DNA of 64,000 nucleotides from contig JBBECA010000051.1 of NCBI GenBank assembly GCA_040882055.1, positions 47,870 to 111,869 on the forward strand. The letters are read 5' to 3'. The DNA is from Nitriliruptor sp040882055 (lineage in GTDB: Bacteria > Actinomycetota > Nitriliruptoria > Nitriliruptorales > Nitriliruptoraceae). Position numbers and translations under genes: made by a program. Below are positions 8,367-16,715 of the stretch, piece after piece (the stretch's first letter is position 1; each line of letters begins with the position of its first letter). The notes under the pieces are model-generated. The model did no database searches. It saw nothing but the letters and a program-made list of their open reading frames with translations, and was not told where the DNA came from.

Positions 8367-8582
8367 GGGTACCTCGGTTGACGGGGACGGGCCGGTGCGC
8401 GGGCGCGGGCGCGTGAGCGCGGGCGACGGCGAGGTTCGGTACCCGGGGACGTCGCACGAGCGGGCGACCGAACGGGCCTATCCTACGCCAGAGCCCCGCG
8501 CTCCGACCCGTGGCCACCCGTCGGTGCCGTCCGGCACCCGTGGCCGACCACCGCCCGTGCGCGCACCGCCGAGGAGTCCCCC
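8367..8582. other. divergent intergenic region, dapA / Dabb protein
   Basis: 216 bases with low-complexity GCGCGGGCGC runs near 8398-8425. The only A+T-rich spot is CCTATCCTACG at 8476-8486. It reads TATCCT on the plus strand and TAGGAT on the minus strand, so it could be a -10 for either gene; no -35 is convincing. No gene is seen. Confidence 0.35.
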
Positions 8583-8882
8583 GTGATCTGGCACATCGTC
8601 CGCTTCGAGCTCGGGACCTACGACGATGAGGTGCGGCGCGGCTTCGAGCGTCAGCTCGAGGACCTGGTCGGGCTGGACGGGGTGGCGTTCCTGCGCGTCG
8701 GCCGGGACGTGAACGACCCGGCCATCACCGGCCTCGTGGTGGGCCTCGCCGACGCCGCCGCGCTGACCGCCTACCGCGAGCACCCGGACCACCAGCCGGT
8801 CCTCGACCGCATCCGCGAGCTCGACATCCCGCGGGTCGCGCTCGACATCGAGTCCGACGACGACCCGGGATCGCTGGCGTGA
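8583..8882 (+). CDS. Dabb (stress-responsive alpha/beta barrel) domain protein
   Basis: 99 residues, a single dimeric ferredoxin-like domain. Typical features are the opening IWHIVRFEL, a central LVVGLADAAALTAYREHPDH and a hydrophobic final strand. The family includes plant stress proteins and polyketide cyclases; most bacterial members have no known function. GTG start, with GGAG 6 bases upstream. Its stop overlaps the next gene as GTGA, so the two are co-translated. Confidence 0.8.
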   Translation: MIWHIVRFELGTYDDEVRRGFERQLEDLVGLDGVAFLRVGRDVNDPAITGLVVGLADAAALTAYREHPDHQPVLDRIRELDIPRVALDIESDDDPGSLA

Positions 8883-9637
8883 TCGCCCTCTCCCCCGTCA
8901 TCGCCCACGCTGGCGAGGGCGCGACCTGGCAGGCCCTGTTGGTGGTCGCGGCGCTCGGCGTGCTCGTCGTGCTGGCGCTGGTCATCGTCGGGCGTGTGCG
9001 GATGGAGCAGGGCGACGACCTCGTGCTGCCCCTGGCCGGCGTGGCCATCGCGTCGTCGCTGGCACCGCTCGGATCGGTCCTCCTCTCGGACTGGGTCGGC
9101 TGGGCCTTCCCCGCCGGGGTCGTGGCGCTGCTCGCGCTCGTCGCCGCGGCGCTGACCCCGTTCGACCTCGCCCCGTCGAACCCCTCGACGTACGGGGTGA
9201 TCGCCGTGGCGGCCATCGCTGCGGTGGCGCTCTACGGGCCCATCACCCTCGCCTGGCACCCGCCACCGGACTTCCTCCCCCTGGCCGACGACGTCGAGGT
9301 GACCATCACCTCGCCGTCCGAGGGCGCGGACGTCACCGCCGGGGAGGTGCTGGTGACGGTGACCATCTCGGGCGGCTCGGTGCAGCCGGAGCTGCTCGCG
9401 GCCGATCAGGTACCCACCGACCCCGAGGAGGCCGGTCAGCTCGCTGTCGCGGTGGACGGCCAGGTCGTGACGCCGGAGTTCGCCGAGGGTTGCACGGTGA
9501 GCTCGCCGTGCGACGAGGTGAGCTTCCCGGTCGAGGTCGAACCCGGCGAGCGCATCATCGCGGTCGAGTACCGCCGCGGGGACGGCGTGCCGATGACACC
9601 GCTGGTCACCGACCGGGTGGCCTTCACCGCCAGCTGA
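8879..9637 (+). CDS. membrane protein with extracytoplasmic beta domain, unknown function
   Basis: 252 residues. There are about four transmembrane segments in the first half (about 17-38, 47-68, 76-97 and 105-125). A periplasm-side domain from about 135 to the end has EVTITSPSEGADV, typical of Ig-like or Big-type beta sandwiches, and two cysteines (GCTVSSPC) that could form a disulfide. I do not recognise a named family. The GTG at 8879 overlaps the Dabb stop. Its TGA is immediately followed by the reversed stop of the next gene, giving TGATCA with no spacer. Confidence 0.65.
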   Translation: MIALSPVIAHAGEGATWQALLVVAALGVLVVLALVIVGRVRMEQGDDLVLPLAGVAIASSLAPLGSVLLSDWVGWAFPAGVVALLALVAAALTPFDLAPSNPSTYGVIAVAAIAAVALYGPITLAWHPPPDFLPLADDVEVTITSPSEGADVTAGEVLVTVTISGGSVQPELLAADQVPTDPEEAGQLAVAVDGQVVTPEFAEGCTVSSPCDEVSFPVEVEPGERIIAVEYRRGDGVPMTPLVTDRVAFTAS

Positions 9638-10657
9638 TCAGGCGATCCTCCACCGCGGATCGTTATCCGCGATCGCGAGGTCAGCCGCGCCCTCGTCGAT
9701 CCCCCGCAGGTGCGGGAGGAGGCTCTCGATCCCAGCGGCGAGCGCACGGGGCGGCACACCGCGGGCCTCGAGCAGATCGGTGAGCCAGCCGCAGAAGTCG
9801 GTGAAGACCTCCGGGTCGCCCACGAGCCGGGCCGCCGCGAGGTAGCGCACGATGTAGGCCAGGTCCTCACGGGTCCGCATGCGCTGCCGGAGGTCGTAGG
9901 TGACCAGCGGCGGGAAGCGTCGTTCGAGGTCGTCGAACGCCACGTCGGCGAACGACACCGCGGCCTCGTCGAGCGCCAGCGCGCCCGCATCCAGGGCGGT
10001 CGCCTCGTCCGGTACCGGCGGGGCCGACCGCACCCACCCGCGGACGATGCTGGCCGCTTCCTCTGCGTCGGCAGCCCACCCGTCAGCGCCGAGCACGCGA
10101 GCCCGGGCGGCGGTCATCGCGCGCCCCCCGACGATGGCGGGCGTGCCGCTGCGGTGGGCGGCGTCGACCAACCGCGCGACGCCGAGGTACGACAGCGCCA
10201 GGTTGCAGGTCACCGCGACCGCGTCAGGCCGTCGTCGTCCGACGAACGTCGCGACGTCATCGGCGGGGGTGGATGCGCCGAGGTGGAAGGTGCGCAGCCC
10301 CTGGTCGCGCAGGAGCTCGGCGAACATCTGCGCCGGCAGCCCGTGCCAGTCGCTCTCGGCGCAGGCGACGACCACCGTCGGCCCGACCTCGCTCGCGGCG
10401 CCCTTGGCGTGCGAGACGGCCTCGAGCGCCGCCTGCGACACGCTCGTGACGAGGTGCTCGTCGGCCGTGGACCACTCGGCCCGCAGCCAGCGTTCACCGA
10501 CCTCCCGCTGCGCCGCGCCGACGAGGTCGGTCACGACGACCGAGGCCGGGACGCCGTCGTCGAGCGCATCGAGGACCAGCCGGACCGCGTCGTGCCGCCG
10601 GCCCGCGGACGCCAGGTCGAGGTACTCGAGCACGGCGCCCTGCTCGATCCCCGTCAC
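9638..10657 (-). CDS. stand-alone B12-binding protein with CarH-type cap motif
   Basis: 339 residues. Residues 1-85 form a helical cap containing W57-x9-E67-H68, the W-x9-EH motif described for adenosylcobalamin photoreceptors of the CarH/LitR family. Residues 93-215 form a Rossmann-like cobalamin domain with D103-W-H105, where His105 is the expected cobalt ligand; the usual DxHxxG ends in Pro here. A helical C-terminal domain (about 225-339) is unassigned. There is no MerR DNA-binding domain. The GTG at 10657 overlaps the stop of the GGDEF gene as GTGA, so the pair is one unit. Light sensing is inference from the motif. Confidence 0.82.
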   Translation of the reverse strand: MTGIEQGAVLEYLDLASAGRRHDAVRLVLDALDDGVPASVVVTDLVGAAQREVGERWLRAEWSTADEHLVTSVSQAALEAVSHAKGAASEVGPTVVVACAESDWHGLPAQMFAELLRDQGLRTFHLGASTPADDVATFVGRRRPDAVAVTCNLALSYLGVARLVDAAHRSGTPAIVGGRAMTAARARVLGADGWAADAEEAASIVRGWVRSAPPVPDEATALDAGALALDEAAVSFADVAFDDLERRFPPLVTYDLRQRMRTREDLAYIVRYLAAARLVGDPEVFTDFCGWLTDLLEARGVPPRALAAGIESLLPHLRGIDEGAADLAIADNDPRWRIA

Positions 10658-11810
10658 CGCGCCACCACGCGGAAGCCCGAGAAGCTGTCCGGGCGGGGCC
10701 GCAGGTCCCCGGTCGGGATCCGGGCGTGCGAACGACGGTGATCCTCGGAGGCCATGTAGGACCGGAACGACGCCTCGTCGTCCCACCACGACACCATGAC
10801 GAAGCTCGTGGCATCCGCCGGATCCTCCCAGACCTCGAGCCGGTGGAACCCCTGCCACCCCTCGACCGCCCGCAGTCGATCCCCGAAGGCGTCGATGAGC
10901 TCCTGACGGCCGTCCTCGGGGACCCGCAACGCGCTGTACGCGACGAACGGGCTGGTGGTGGACGGGCCCGCTGAGGCCGCGGGCGCGTCACGGCGCGGGT
11001 CGGGCCCGTACGCGTCGTCCTCGGCCCAGCACCACCGGTCGCGTCCGGTGCGCTTCGCGACGTACATCGCCGCGTCGGCGGCCCGGAGCGCCGCGCGCGA
11101 GTCGTCCCCCACCCTGGCGATGCCGGCCGAGAAGCTCACGGGGTGGGGACGGACCTGTTCCCACCGGTCACGCAGCCGCTCGAGGAAGGCCTCGGCATCG
11201 GCCTGGCGCTCCGAGGACAGGACGATGAGGAACTCCTCGCCACCCGAGCGACCGGCCAGGTCACGGACACGGGTGGAGTCCGTCAGCACCTCGCCGAGGA
11301 CACGGAGGACCAGGTCGCCCTGCTCGTGACCGAGGCTGTCGTTGAGCTGCTTGAAGTGATCGAGGTCGAGCACGACGAGGATGTCGCCTCGGCGCAACCG
11401 CCCGATGGCGCGCCCCATGGTCCGGCGGTTCGCCAGCCCCGTGAGCGGGTCGGTCTCGGCCTCCGCGACGAGACGGTCGACGCGTTCGGCGAGCTCGACC
11501 GCCCGGTTGCGTCGCGGACGAAGCCCGGCAGGTGACGTTGCAGCAGCATGTGTCCGACGCTCGGGGCCGGTGCGACCGGTAGGAGCGGGCCCCCGCGGCC
11601 GAACGAGACGTCGACCGGGATGACGTCGCCCCCCTCGGCCTCGTCGGCGGGGACGACCCGGCCACCGAGGGCCCTGACCAGCTCCGACGCGGCCGTCTGC
11701 GCGTCCGCGGCGTCGGTCAGGTAGAGCAGGTCGCGTGTGGCCTGGAGCAGCGCACGGTCCGGGTCGACACCCGGCCGTACCGCTGCATCATCCTGCACGA
11801 GTTCGCTCAC
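10654..11810 (-). pseudogene. GAF-like + GGDEF diguanylate cyclase + ABM domain, one-base frameshift
   Basis: Read from GTG 11810, the first frame encodes about 98 residues of a sensor-like domain ending HLPGFVR. Near 11515-11521 the homologous reading continues in another frame as RRNRAVELAERV and then TDPLTGLANRR. The full span is 1157 bases, one short of 386 codons, so a single lost base (probably a C in a CCG run) explains it. Downstream the cyclase is intact: LDLDHFKQLND, active site GGEEF, and RVRD five residues upstream as an allosteric I-site. A C-terminal antibiotic-biosynthesis-monooxygenase domain follows. An internal ATG at 11418 would give a 254-residue truncated product lacking the TDPLTGLANRR segment. 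Sequencing error is possible. Confidence 0.75.
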
Positions 11811-11906
11811 GTCTCCCCGCTCCTGCGCGCCGACGGTCCGTCGGCGCCTGCCCGAGGGTAGGCGGCCGAGGTGCGCTGCACCGAGGCCGGATGGACTCGA
11901 CTCCCG

Positions 11907-12281
11907 TCAGCGGCCACGACCTCGTACGGCTCCGACGGCGCACGCGGCGGCGAGCACCACGATGACCGGCCGCTGCGTCGCGGCGGCCTCGCCGAGCACG
12001 GGCAGCGTCGGCAGCGACGACAGCGGGGCCGGCAGGGCTGGCGCCACGGCGAGGAAGAGCACCACCGCGGCGATGGCCGGGATGAGCGGATCACGACGAG
12101 CGTGGACGATGGCGGCCGCCACCACACCACCGATGAGCGCGTACGCCGCGATCGCCCACCAGGCGGTCGAGGACTCCGCCACGCGCGAGAGCTGGATCGC
12201 CAGGTCGAGCAGCAGCAGCGGCGCCACCCCGAGCGCGAGACCGAGGGCGATGCTGCGCGCGCGGGCGCCGGCACCGCTCAC
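11907..12281 (-). CDS. small four-helix membrane protein, unknown function
   Basis: 124 residues with about four transmembrane segments: IALGLALGVAPLLLLDLAI, WWAIAAYALIGGVVAAAI, LIPAIAAVVLFLAVAPAL and PVIVVLAAACAVGAV. It begins at a GTG that overlaps the stop of the ThyX-like gene as GTGA, which is the main evidence for this frame and start. I do not recognise the family. It lies between the ThyX-like gene and the broken GGDEF gene on the same strand. Confidence 0.65.
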   Translation of the reverse strand: MSGAGARARSIALGLALGVAPLLLLDLAIQLSRVAESSTAWWAIAAYALIGGVVAAAIVHARRDPLIPAIAAVVLFLAVAPALPAPLSSLPTLPVLGEAAATQRPVIVVLAAACAVGAVRGRGR

Positions 12282-13870
12282 GAGCCAGCTCCGGTCCGGG
12301 CATCGCGCCGTGCTTCTGCGGCTCGTTCGGATTCGAGCCGTTCGAGCTCCCCGGTGCCGTGGTCCACGTGGGTCATGGCGTCGGCGACGGCACGGTGGCC
12401 GGCGTGTGACCCGATCAGCCGGTGCATCTCCTGGACGACCTTCCGGTACTGCGGGTGGCCCTGCGGGGTGGAACGGAGCTCGAGCATCTGCATCGCCGCC
12501 CGCGCGTTGAGCTGCATGACGTACCGGACCCGGTAGGCGAAGCAGACGGCGTACTGCGCGGCCACCGGGTGATCGGGCAGGAGCTGTTCGTAGAGGTCCG
12601 CGGACCGTTCGAGCGCTTCGTGCCAACGGTCGGCGACGCCCGCCTCCTCGAGCTCGGGTGGGGTCTCGTACCCGTGACGGGTGGTCAGGTCCTGCCACTC
12701 GATGGTCAGCATCCGGTGCCGTTGCAGGTCCCGGAAGCCGCCGTAGTCACCGAGCACGTCGAAGCGGTACCAGACGCGCTCGAACCCGCGGCCCGGTCGG
12801 TGACGACGGTTGGCGCGCTCCCCGACGTAGGCGCGCAGCACCGCGGCGCGACGGGACGCGCTCCAGCCACGGACCTCACGTTCGAGCTGCCGCTCGGGGA
12901 CACGGACGTGGGGGTAGAGGGCGGCGGTGACCAGCGCCACCTCGGCATCGACCGGATCGCGCGGCGACCAGTCCGTCAGGGTCACCAGATCCGCCGGCTC
13001 GGGCCGCGCATCCACGTAGGCGGCGGCGAGGTCGCGGGTGGCGTGCCGGGTGCTCCGCAGGTGGTCCGCCCACGCGCCACCTCGATCGGGTCGATCCACA
13101 CGCGTGAGGAACGAGGGGATGACGTGGCGCAGCTCGGCCAGCAACCGGGCCGAGACCGCGTGCGATTCGGCCAGGTCGTCGGCGTTCAGGTGCAGCAGCA
13201 GCGACTCGTAGGACTGCCCCGAGGCGAACATCCCGACGTTCGAGGTGGTGGCGGCCGGCAACAGGCCCCGGAGGAGGTCGAGGGCCTTGGCCTTCGTCGC
13301 GTTGCGGTAGACGACGTCCGACGTGGACGCGTCCTGGGGCCACCGCCTGCGGACCCAGTCGAGGACGATCGGCACGAGGTCGGCGTAGGTGGCGAAGATG
13401 GCGTCGAGCTCGGCCTCGAAGGTGGCGGCGTGGGGGCCAGCGGTGATCTCGGCGGGCCGGTGGTAGCGGTAGCGACCGTCCACCTGGCCGTCGTAAGCGA
13501 TGTAGCGGGTGGACTGTTCGAGGTAGGCGGCGAGGCGACCCCACTCGATGCGCTTGGTCAGCAGGTTGCTGACCTCCTCGAGCGCGACGTGGGCCCCGCC
13601 GAGCTGCGCGACGGAGTCGTCGCCGTAGTCGCTGAACACCTTCCGGTAGAGCGCCTCCGCCCGCGCCGCCGGATCCTGCGTCGCCAGGTCGTCGGCGAAC
13701 TCGTCGAGGAACAGCCGCTTGAGCGAGCCGCCGTAGCGCGAGTAGCGCGCGAACATCGCGCCCTTCACCACCTCGGGGAGGTCGGTCAACGCGAACACGT
13801 CGCCGTCCGGGTCGGTCACGTACCGCCCGAGCAGACCACGCTCGTCGGGCGTCAGGGGCGCGTTGGACAC
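12278..13870 (-). CDS. ThyX-like protein with two ThyX-fold halves
   Basis: 530 residues, about twice the usual FAD-dependent thymidylate synthase. The N-terminal half has RIEWGRLAAYLEQSTRY (107-123), which lines up with the ThyX signature RHR...S..EQSxRY but lacks the second residue of RHR. The C-terminal half has RHRMLTIEWQDLTTR (384-398), which keeps RHR but not the serine. The active site may therefore be split or lost, and it might not make dTMP. The GTG at 13870 has GAGG 4 bases upstream; a start at 13915 would add an Arg/Pro-rich leader. It is coupled to the small membrane protein. Confidence 0.78.
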   Translation of the reverse strand: MSNAPLTPDERGLLGRYVTDPDGDVFALTDLPEVVKGAMFARYSRYGGSLKRLFLDEFADDLATQDPAARAEALYRKVFSDYGDDSVAQLGGAHVALEEVSNLLTKRIEWGRLAAYLEQSTRYIAYDGQVDGRYRYHRPAEITAGPHAATFEAELDAIFATYADLVPIVLDWVRRRWPQDASTSDVVYRNATKAKALDLLRGLLPAATTSNVGMFASGQSYESLLLHLNADDLAESHAVSARLLAELRHVIPSFLTRVDRPDRGGAWADHLRSTRHATRDLAAAYVDARPEPADLVTLTDWSPRDPVDAEVALVTAALYPHVRVPERQLEREVRGWSASRRAAVLRAYVGERANRRHRPGRGFERVWYRFDVLGDYGGFRDLQRHRMLTIEWQDLTTRHGYETPPELEEAGVADRWHEALERSADLYEQLLPDHPVAAQYAVCFAYRVRYVMQLNARAAMQMLELRSTPQGHPQYRKVVQEMHRLIGSHAGHRAVADAMTHVDHGTGELERLESERAAEARRDARTGAGS

Positions 13871-13916
13871 GGTGCCTCGGTGCGTCTCGGTGCTCGGCCG
13901 GTCGGGTCGACGCACC

Positions 13917-14786
13917 CTAGCTCCGCCCCGAGACGCGACCCGGGGTCCGCGGCTCGGACCACAGGGTGGCGGCGACGCGGTCGGCGAGGATCGCCACGCC
14001 CTCGGTGCCGGGATGGAAGCCGTCGGGACCGAACGCGGTGGCCGGGAGGTGACCGTCGGCGCCGACCACCGCGACGCGGACCGCCGTCGCGGCCCTGCGC
14101 TGCGCAGCGGCGACCCGGCGGCAGGATCGCCCGAGGACGGGCCGGAGGGCGGGCGGCAGGCCGGGGGCGCTCGCGAGGTCAGGGCAGGTCAGGAGCACCA
14201 CGGTCGCACCCGGAGCGCGCACGCGGGTCGCCTCGAGCAGGCGACGTGTGTCGTCGGTGACCGTGGCCGGCGCCCGGCCGCGGATGGCGTCGTTCACCCC
14301 CACGCCGACGACCACCACCTCGGCCCCGCCGTCGAGGGCCGGGACCTGGGTGGCCAGCACGTCCGCGGTCGTCGCACCGTCGACCGCGACGCTGGTGACG
14401 TGGACCGGGCGTCCCGTCCGCTCGCGGATGCGGCGACCGAGCTGCCGTGCCAGGCCCACATCGGCGTCCGGGAGCCCGTGGCCGGCGGCTGCCGAGTCGC
14501 CGAGCACGACGAGGTGGCACGGCCGACCCGAACCCGCCAACACCGTGTCGTGCGCGAGCGCCGGCACGCGCGCACCCGCCTCGCGTAGAGCACGGACCCG
14601 CCGCGCCGTAGCCTCGGCGAACACCACCAGGCTCGCCGCGGCGAGCACTCCGACGGTCCGGACCGCGATCCGGGCTGCGGCACGACGTGCCACCCACCGA
14701 CGCACGTCGTGCGCCCCTGCGGGCAGCCCGGGAAGGAACCGACCCGTGCGGGGCGTTGGCAACGGAGGTGCGGTGGGCGTCAGCAC
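13917..14786 (-). CDS. SGNH/GDSL-family hydrolase, membrane-anchored
   Basis: 289 residues. An Arg-rich start and one transmembrane segment (about 40-58) precede an SGNH esterase/lipase domain. Block I is VVLGDSAAAGHG with the nucleophile Ser, block III is GVGVNDAIRG, and block V is DGFHPG with the catalytic Asp and His. It should act on an ester outside the membrane; the substrate is unknown. The GTG at 14786 has no ribosome site but sits 7 bases after a TAGCCT -10 box, so it is probably leaderless. It is divergent from the ABC exporter with only 35 bases between starts. Confidence 0.88.
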   Translation of the reverse strand: MLTPTAPPLPTPRTGRFLPGLPAGAHDVRRWVARRAAARIAVRTVGVLAAASLVVFAEATARRVRALREAGARVPALAHDTVLAGSGRPCHLVVLGDSAAAGHGLPDADVGLARQLGRRIRERTGRPVHVTSVAVDGATTADVLATQVPALDGGAEVVVVGVGVNDAIRGRAPATVTDDTRRLLEATRVRAPGATVVLLTCPDLASAPGLPPALRPVLGRSCRRVAAAQRRAATAVRVAVVGADGHLPATAFGPDGFHPGTEGVAILADRVAATLWSEPRTPGRVSGRS

Positions 14787-14793
14787 GAGCAGC

Positions 14794-14799
14794 AGGCTA
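14794..14799 (-). promoter_or_regulatory. -10 box (TAGCCT) of a leaderless SGNH hydrolase gene
   Basis: TAGCCT on the minus strand is followed by seven bases (GCTGCTC) and then the GTG start at 14786. No -35 match is visible at 16-19 bases. It lies within the 35-base gap between divergent starts, so it must overlap control of the ABC exporter gene. Confidence 0.45.
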
Positions 14800-14821
14800 C
14801 GCCGCGACGAGAGGACACCCG

Positions 14822-16696
14822 TTGCGAGGTTACGGAGCCATCCGGTTGCGCCCGCTCGGCGATCCGGACGCGATCAAGGGCAAGGGCGTCGACCGTGAGG
14901 TCGTCCGACGGGCTTGGGAGCTCGCTCGCCCCTACCGCCGGAAGCTGGCGGGTTTCCTGGCGATCTTGGTGCTCACGGCCGGGGCGGGCGCGCTCCCCCC
15001 GCTGCTCATCGGCTTCATCGTCAACGCGATCACCGAGGGTGATCGCACCCGGATCGTGTGGCTGGTCGCCACATTGGCGATGGTCGCCCTCGTCGATGTC
15101 GTCCTCACGATGGTCGAGCGCTACCTGTCGGCCACCGTCGGCGAGTACTTCATCCTCGACCTGCGGCGACGGCTCTTCCGTCACGTCCAGTCCATGCCCA
15201 TCGCCTTCTTCACCCGGACACAGACCGGCGCCCTCGTCACCCGCCTGAACAACGACGTGATCGGCGCTCAGCGGGCGCTCACGGGCACGCTCGGGACCAT
15301 CGTCGGCAACGCCATCGGTGTGTCGGTAACGCTCGCGTTCATGTTCTCGCTGAGCTGGCAGGTCACGTTGCTCTCCCTGCTGCTCCTGCCGCTGTTCATC
15401 ATCCCGGCCCGTATGGTCGGTCGGCGCCTGCAAGGGCTGGCACGGCGCGGCATGGAACTCAACGCCGAGATGAACACCACGATGACCGAGCGCTTCCACG
15501 TCGCCGGCGCGCTGCTGGTCAAGCTGTTCGGGCGCGTGGACACCGAGGTCGACGGTTTCGCTGGCCGGGCCCGGCGCGTGGCGGACATCGGCGTGTCCAC
15601 GGCCATGCACTCGCGCGCGCTGTTCGCCGCCCTCGGTCTGGTCGGTGCGCTGGCGACGGCCCTCGTCTACCTCGTCGGCGGCTTCCTCGTCACCGAACCC
15701 AGCAGCGCGCTAGCGGTGGGCACGGTGGTCTCGCTCGGCGCGTACGTCACGCAGTTGTACGGTCCGCTCGCGCAGCTCTCGAACGCTCCCGTCGACCTCA
15801 TGACGGCGTTGGTCAGCTTCGAGCGGGTCTTCGAGGTGCTGGACCTACCTCGCGCGATCGATGAGCGCGACGATGCCGTCGACCTGGATCAGCCCCGGGG
15901 GGAGGTGCGGTTCGAGGACGTCTGGTTCCGCTACCCCGCCGCGCTCGGCTCGTCGCTCGAATCGCTCGAGGGACCACGTTCCGAGCACGGCGACGACGCG
16001 TCCGACTGGATCCTGACCGGCATCGACCTCGAGGTGCCGCGCGGATCGATGGTCGCGGTCGTCGGCCCGTCCGGGGCGGGAAAGTCGACCCTCTCCTCGC
16101 TCCTGCCCCGCCTCTACGACGTCACCGGGGGCCGGGTGACCATCGACGGGTACGACGTACGCGACCTCACCATCGACTCGCTCACGGCCGCGATCGGCAT
16201 CGTGAGCCAGGATCCGCACCTGTTCCACGAGTCGATCGGGGACAACCTCCGCTACGCCAACCCGGACGCGACCGACGCTGACCTCGAAGCCGCCTGCCGC
16301 GCGGCCAGGATCCACGACACGATCGCTCGGTTGCCCGACGGCTACGACACCATCGTCGGCGAGCGTGGCTTCCGGCTCTCGGGTGGCGAGAAGCAGCGGG
16401 TCTCCATCGCACGCGTCCTGTTGAAGGACCCCGCGATCGTGGTGCTCGACGAGGCGACGGCGCACCTCGACACCGGCTCGGAGCGGCTCGTGCAGGAGGC
16501 GCTGCGCGAGACCCTGAAGGACCGCACCTCGCTGGTGATCGCCCACCGCCTGTCGACGGTGGTGGACGCCGACCTCATCGTGGTGCTCGACGCCGGCGAG
16601 ATCGTCGAACGCGGCACCCACCACGAGCTCCTGGCGCTCGAGGGCCGCTACGCCGAGTTGGTGCACACCCAGCTGGTCGAGACCCCCACCGCCTGA
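14822..16696 (+). CDS. ABC exporter, fused permease-ATPase (type IV half-transporter)
   Basis: 624 residues. An N-terminal six-helix ABC membrane domain (about 40-330) is fused to a nucleotide-binding domain with Walker A VGPSGAGKST, signature LSGGEKQR, Walker B IVVLDEATAHLD and the switch His in IAHRLST. Half-transporters of this kind dimerise and export lipids, peptides or drugs; the substrate cannot be told. I chose the TTG at 14822 because AGAGGA lies 6 bases upstream. An upstream start would add 45 residues that overlap the divergent SGNH gene. It converges on the PPR gene with a 19-base gap. Confidence 0.93.
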   Translation: MRGYGAIRLRPLGDPDAIKGKGVDREVVRRAWELARPYRRKLAGFLAILVLTAGAGALPPLLIGFIVNAITEGDRTRIVWLVATLAMVALVDVVLTMVERYLSATVGEYFILDLRRRLFRHVQSMPIAFFTRTQTGALVTRLNNDVIGAQRALTGTLGTIVGNAIGVSVTLAFMFSLSWQVTLLSLLLLPLFIIPARMVGRRLQGLARRGMELNAEMNTTMTERFHVAGALLVKLFGRVDTEVDGFAGRARRVADIGVSTAMHSRALFAALGLVGALATALVYLVGGFLVTEPSSALAVGTVVSLGAYVTQLYGPLAQLSNAPVDLMTALVSFERVFEVLDLPRAIDERDDAVDLDQPRGEVRFEDVWFRYPAALGSSLESLEGPRSEHGDDASDWILTGIDLEVPRGSMVAVVGPSGAGKSTLSSLLPRLYDVTGGRVTIDGYDVRDLTIDSLTAAIGIVSQDPHLFHESIGDNLRYANPDATDADLEAACRAARIHDTIARLPDGYDTIVGERGFRLSGGEKQRVSIARVLLKDPAIVVLDEATAHLDTGSERLVQEALRETLKDRTSLVIAHRLSTVVDADLIVVLDAGEIVERGTHHELLALEGRYAELVHTQLVETPTA

Positions 16697-16715
16697 CGCC
16701 GGGTGCGGCGCAGCG

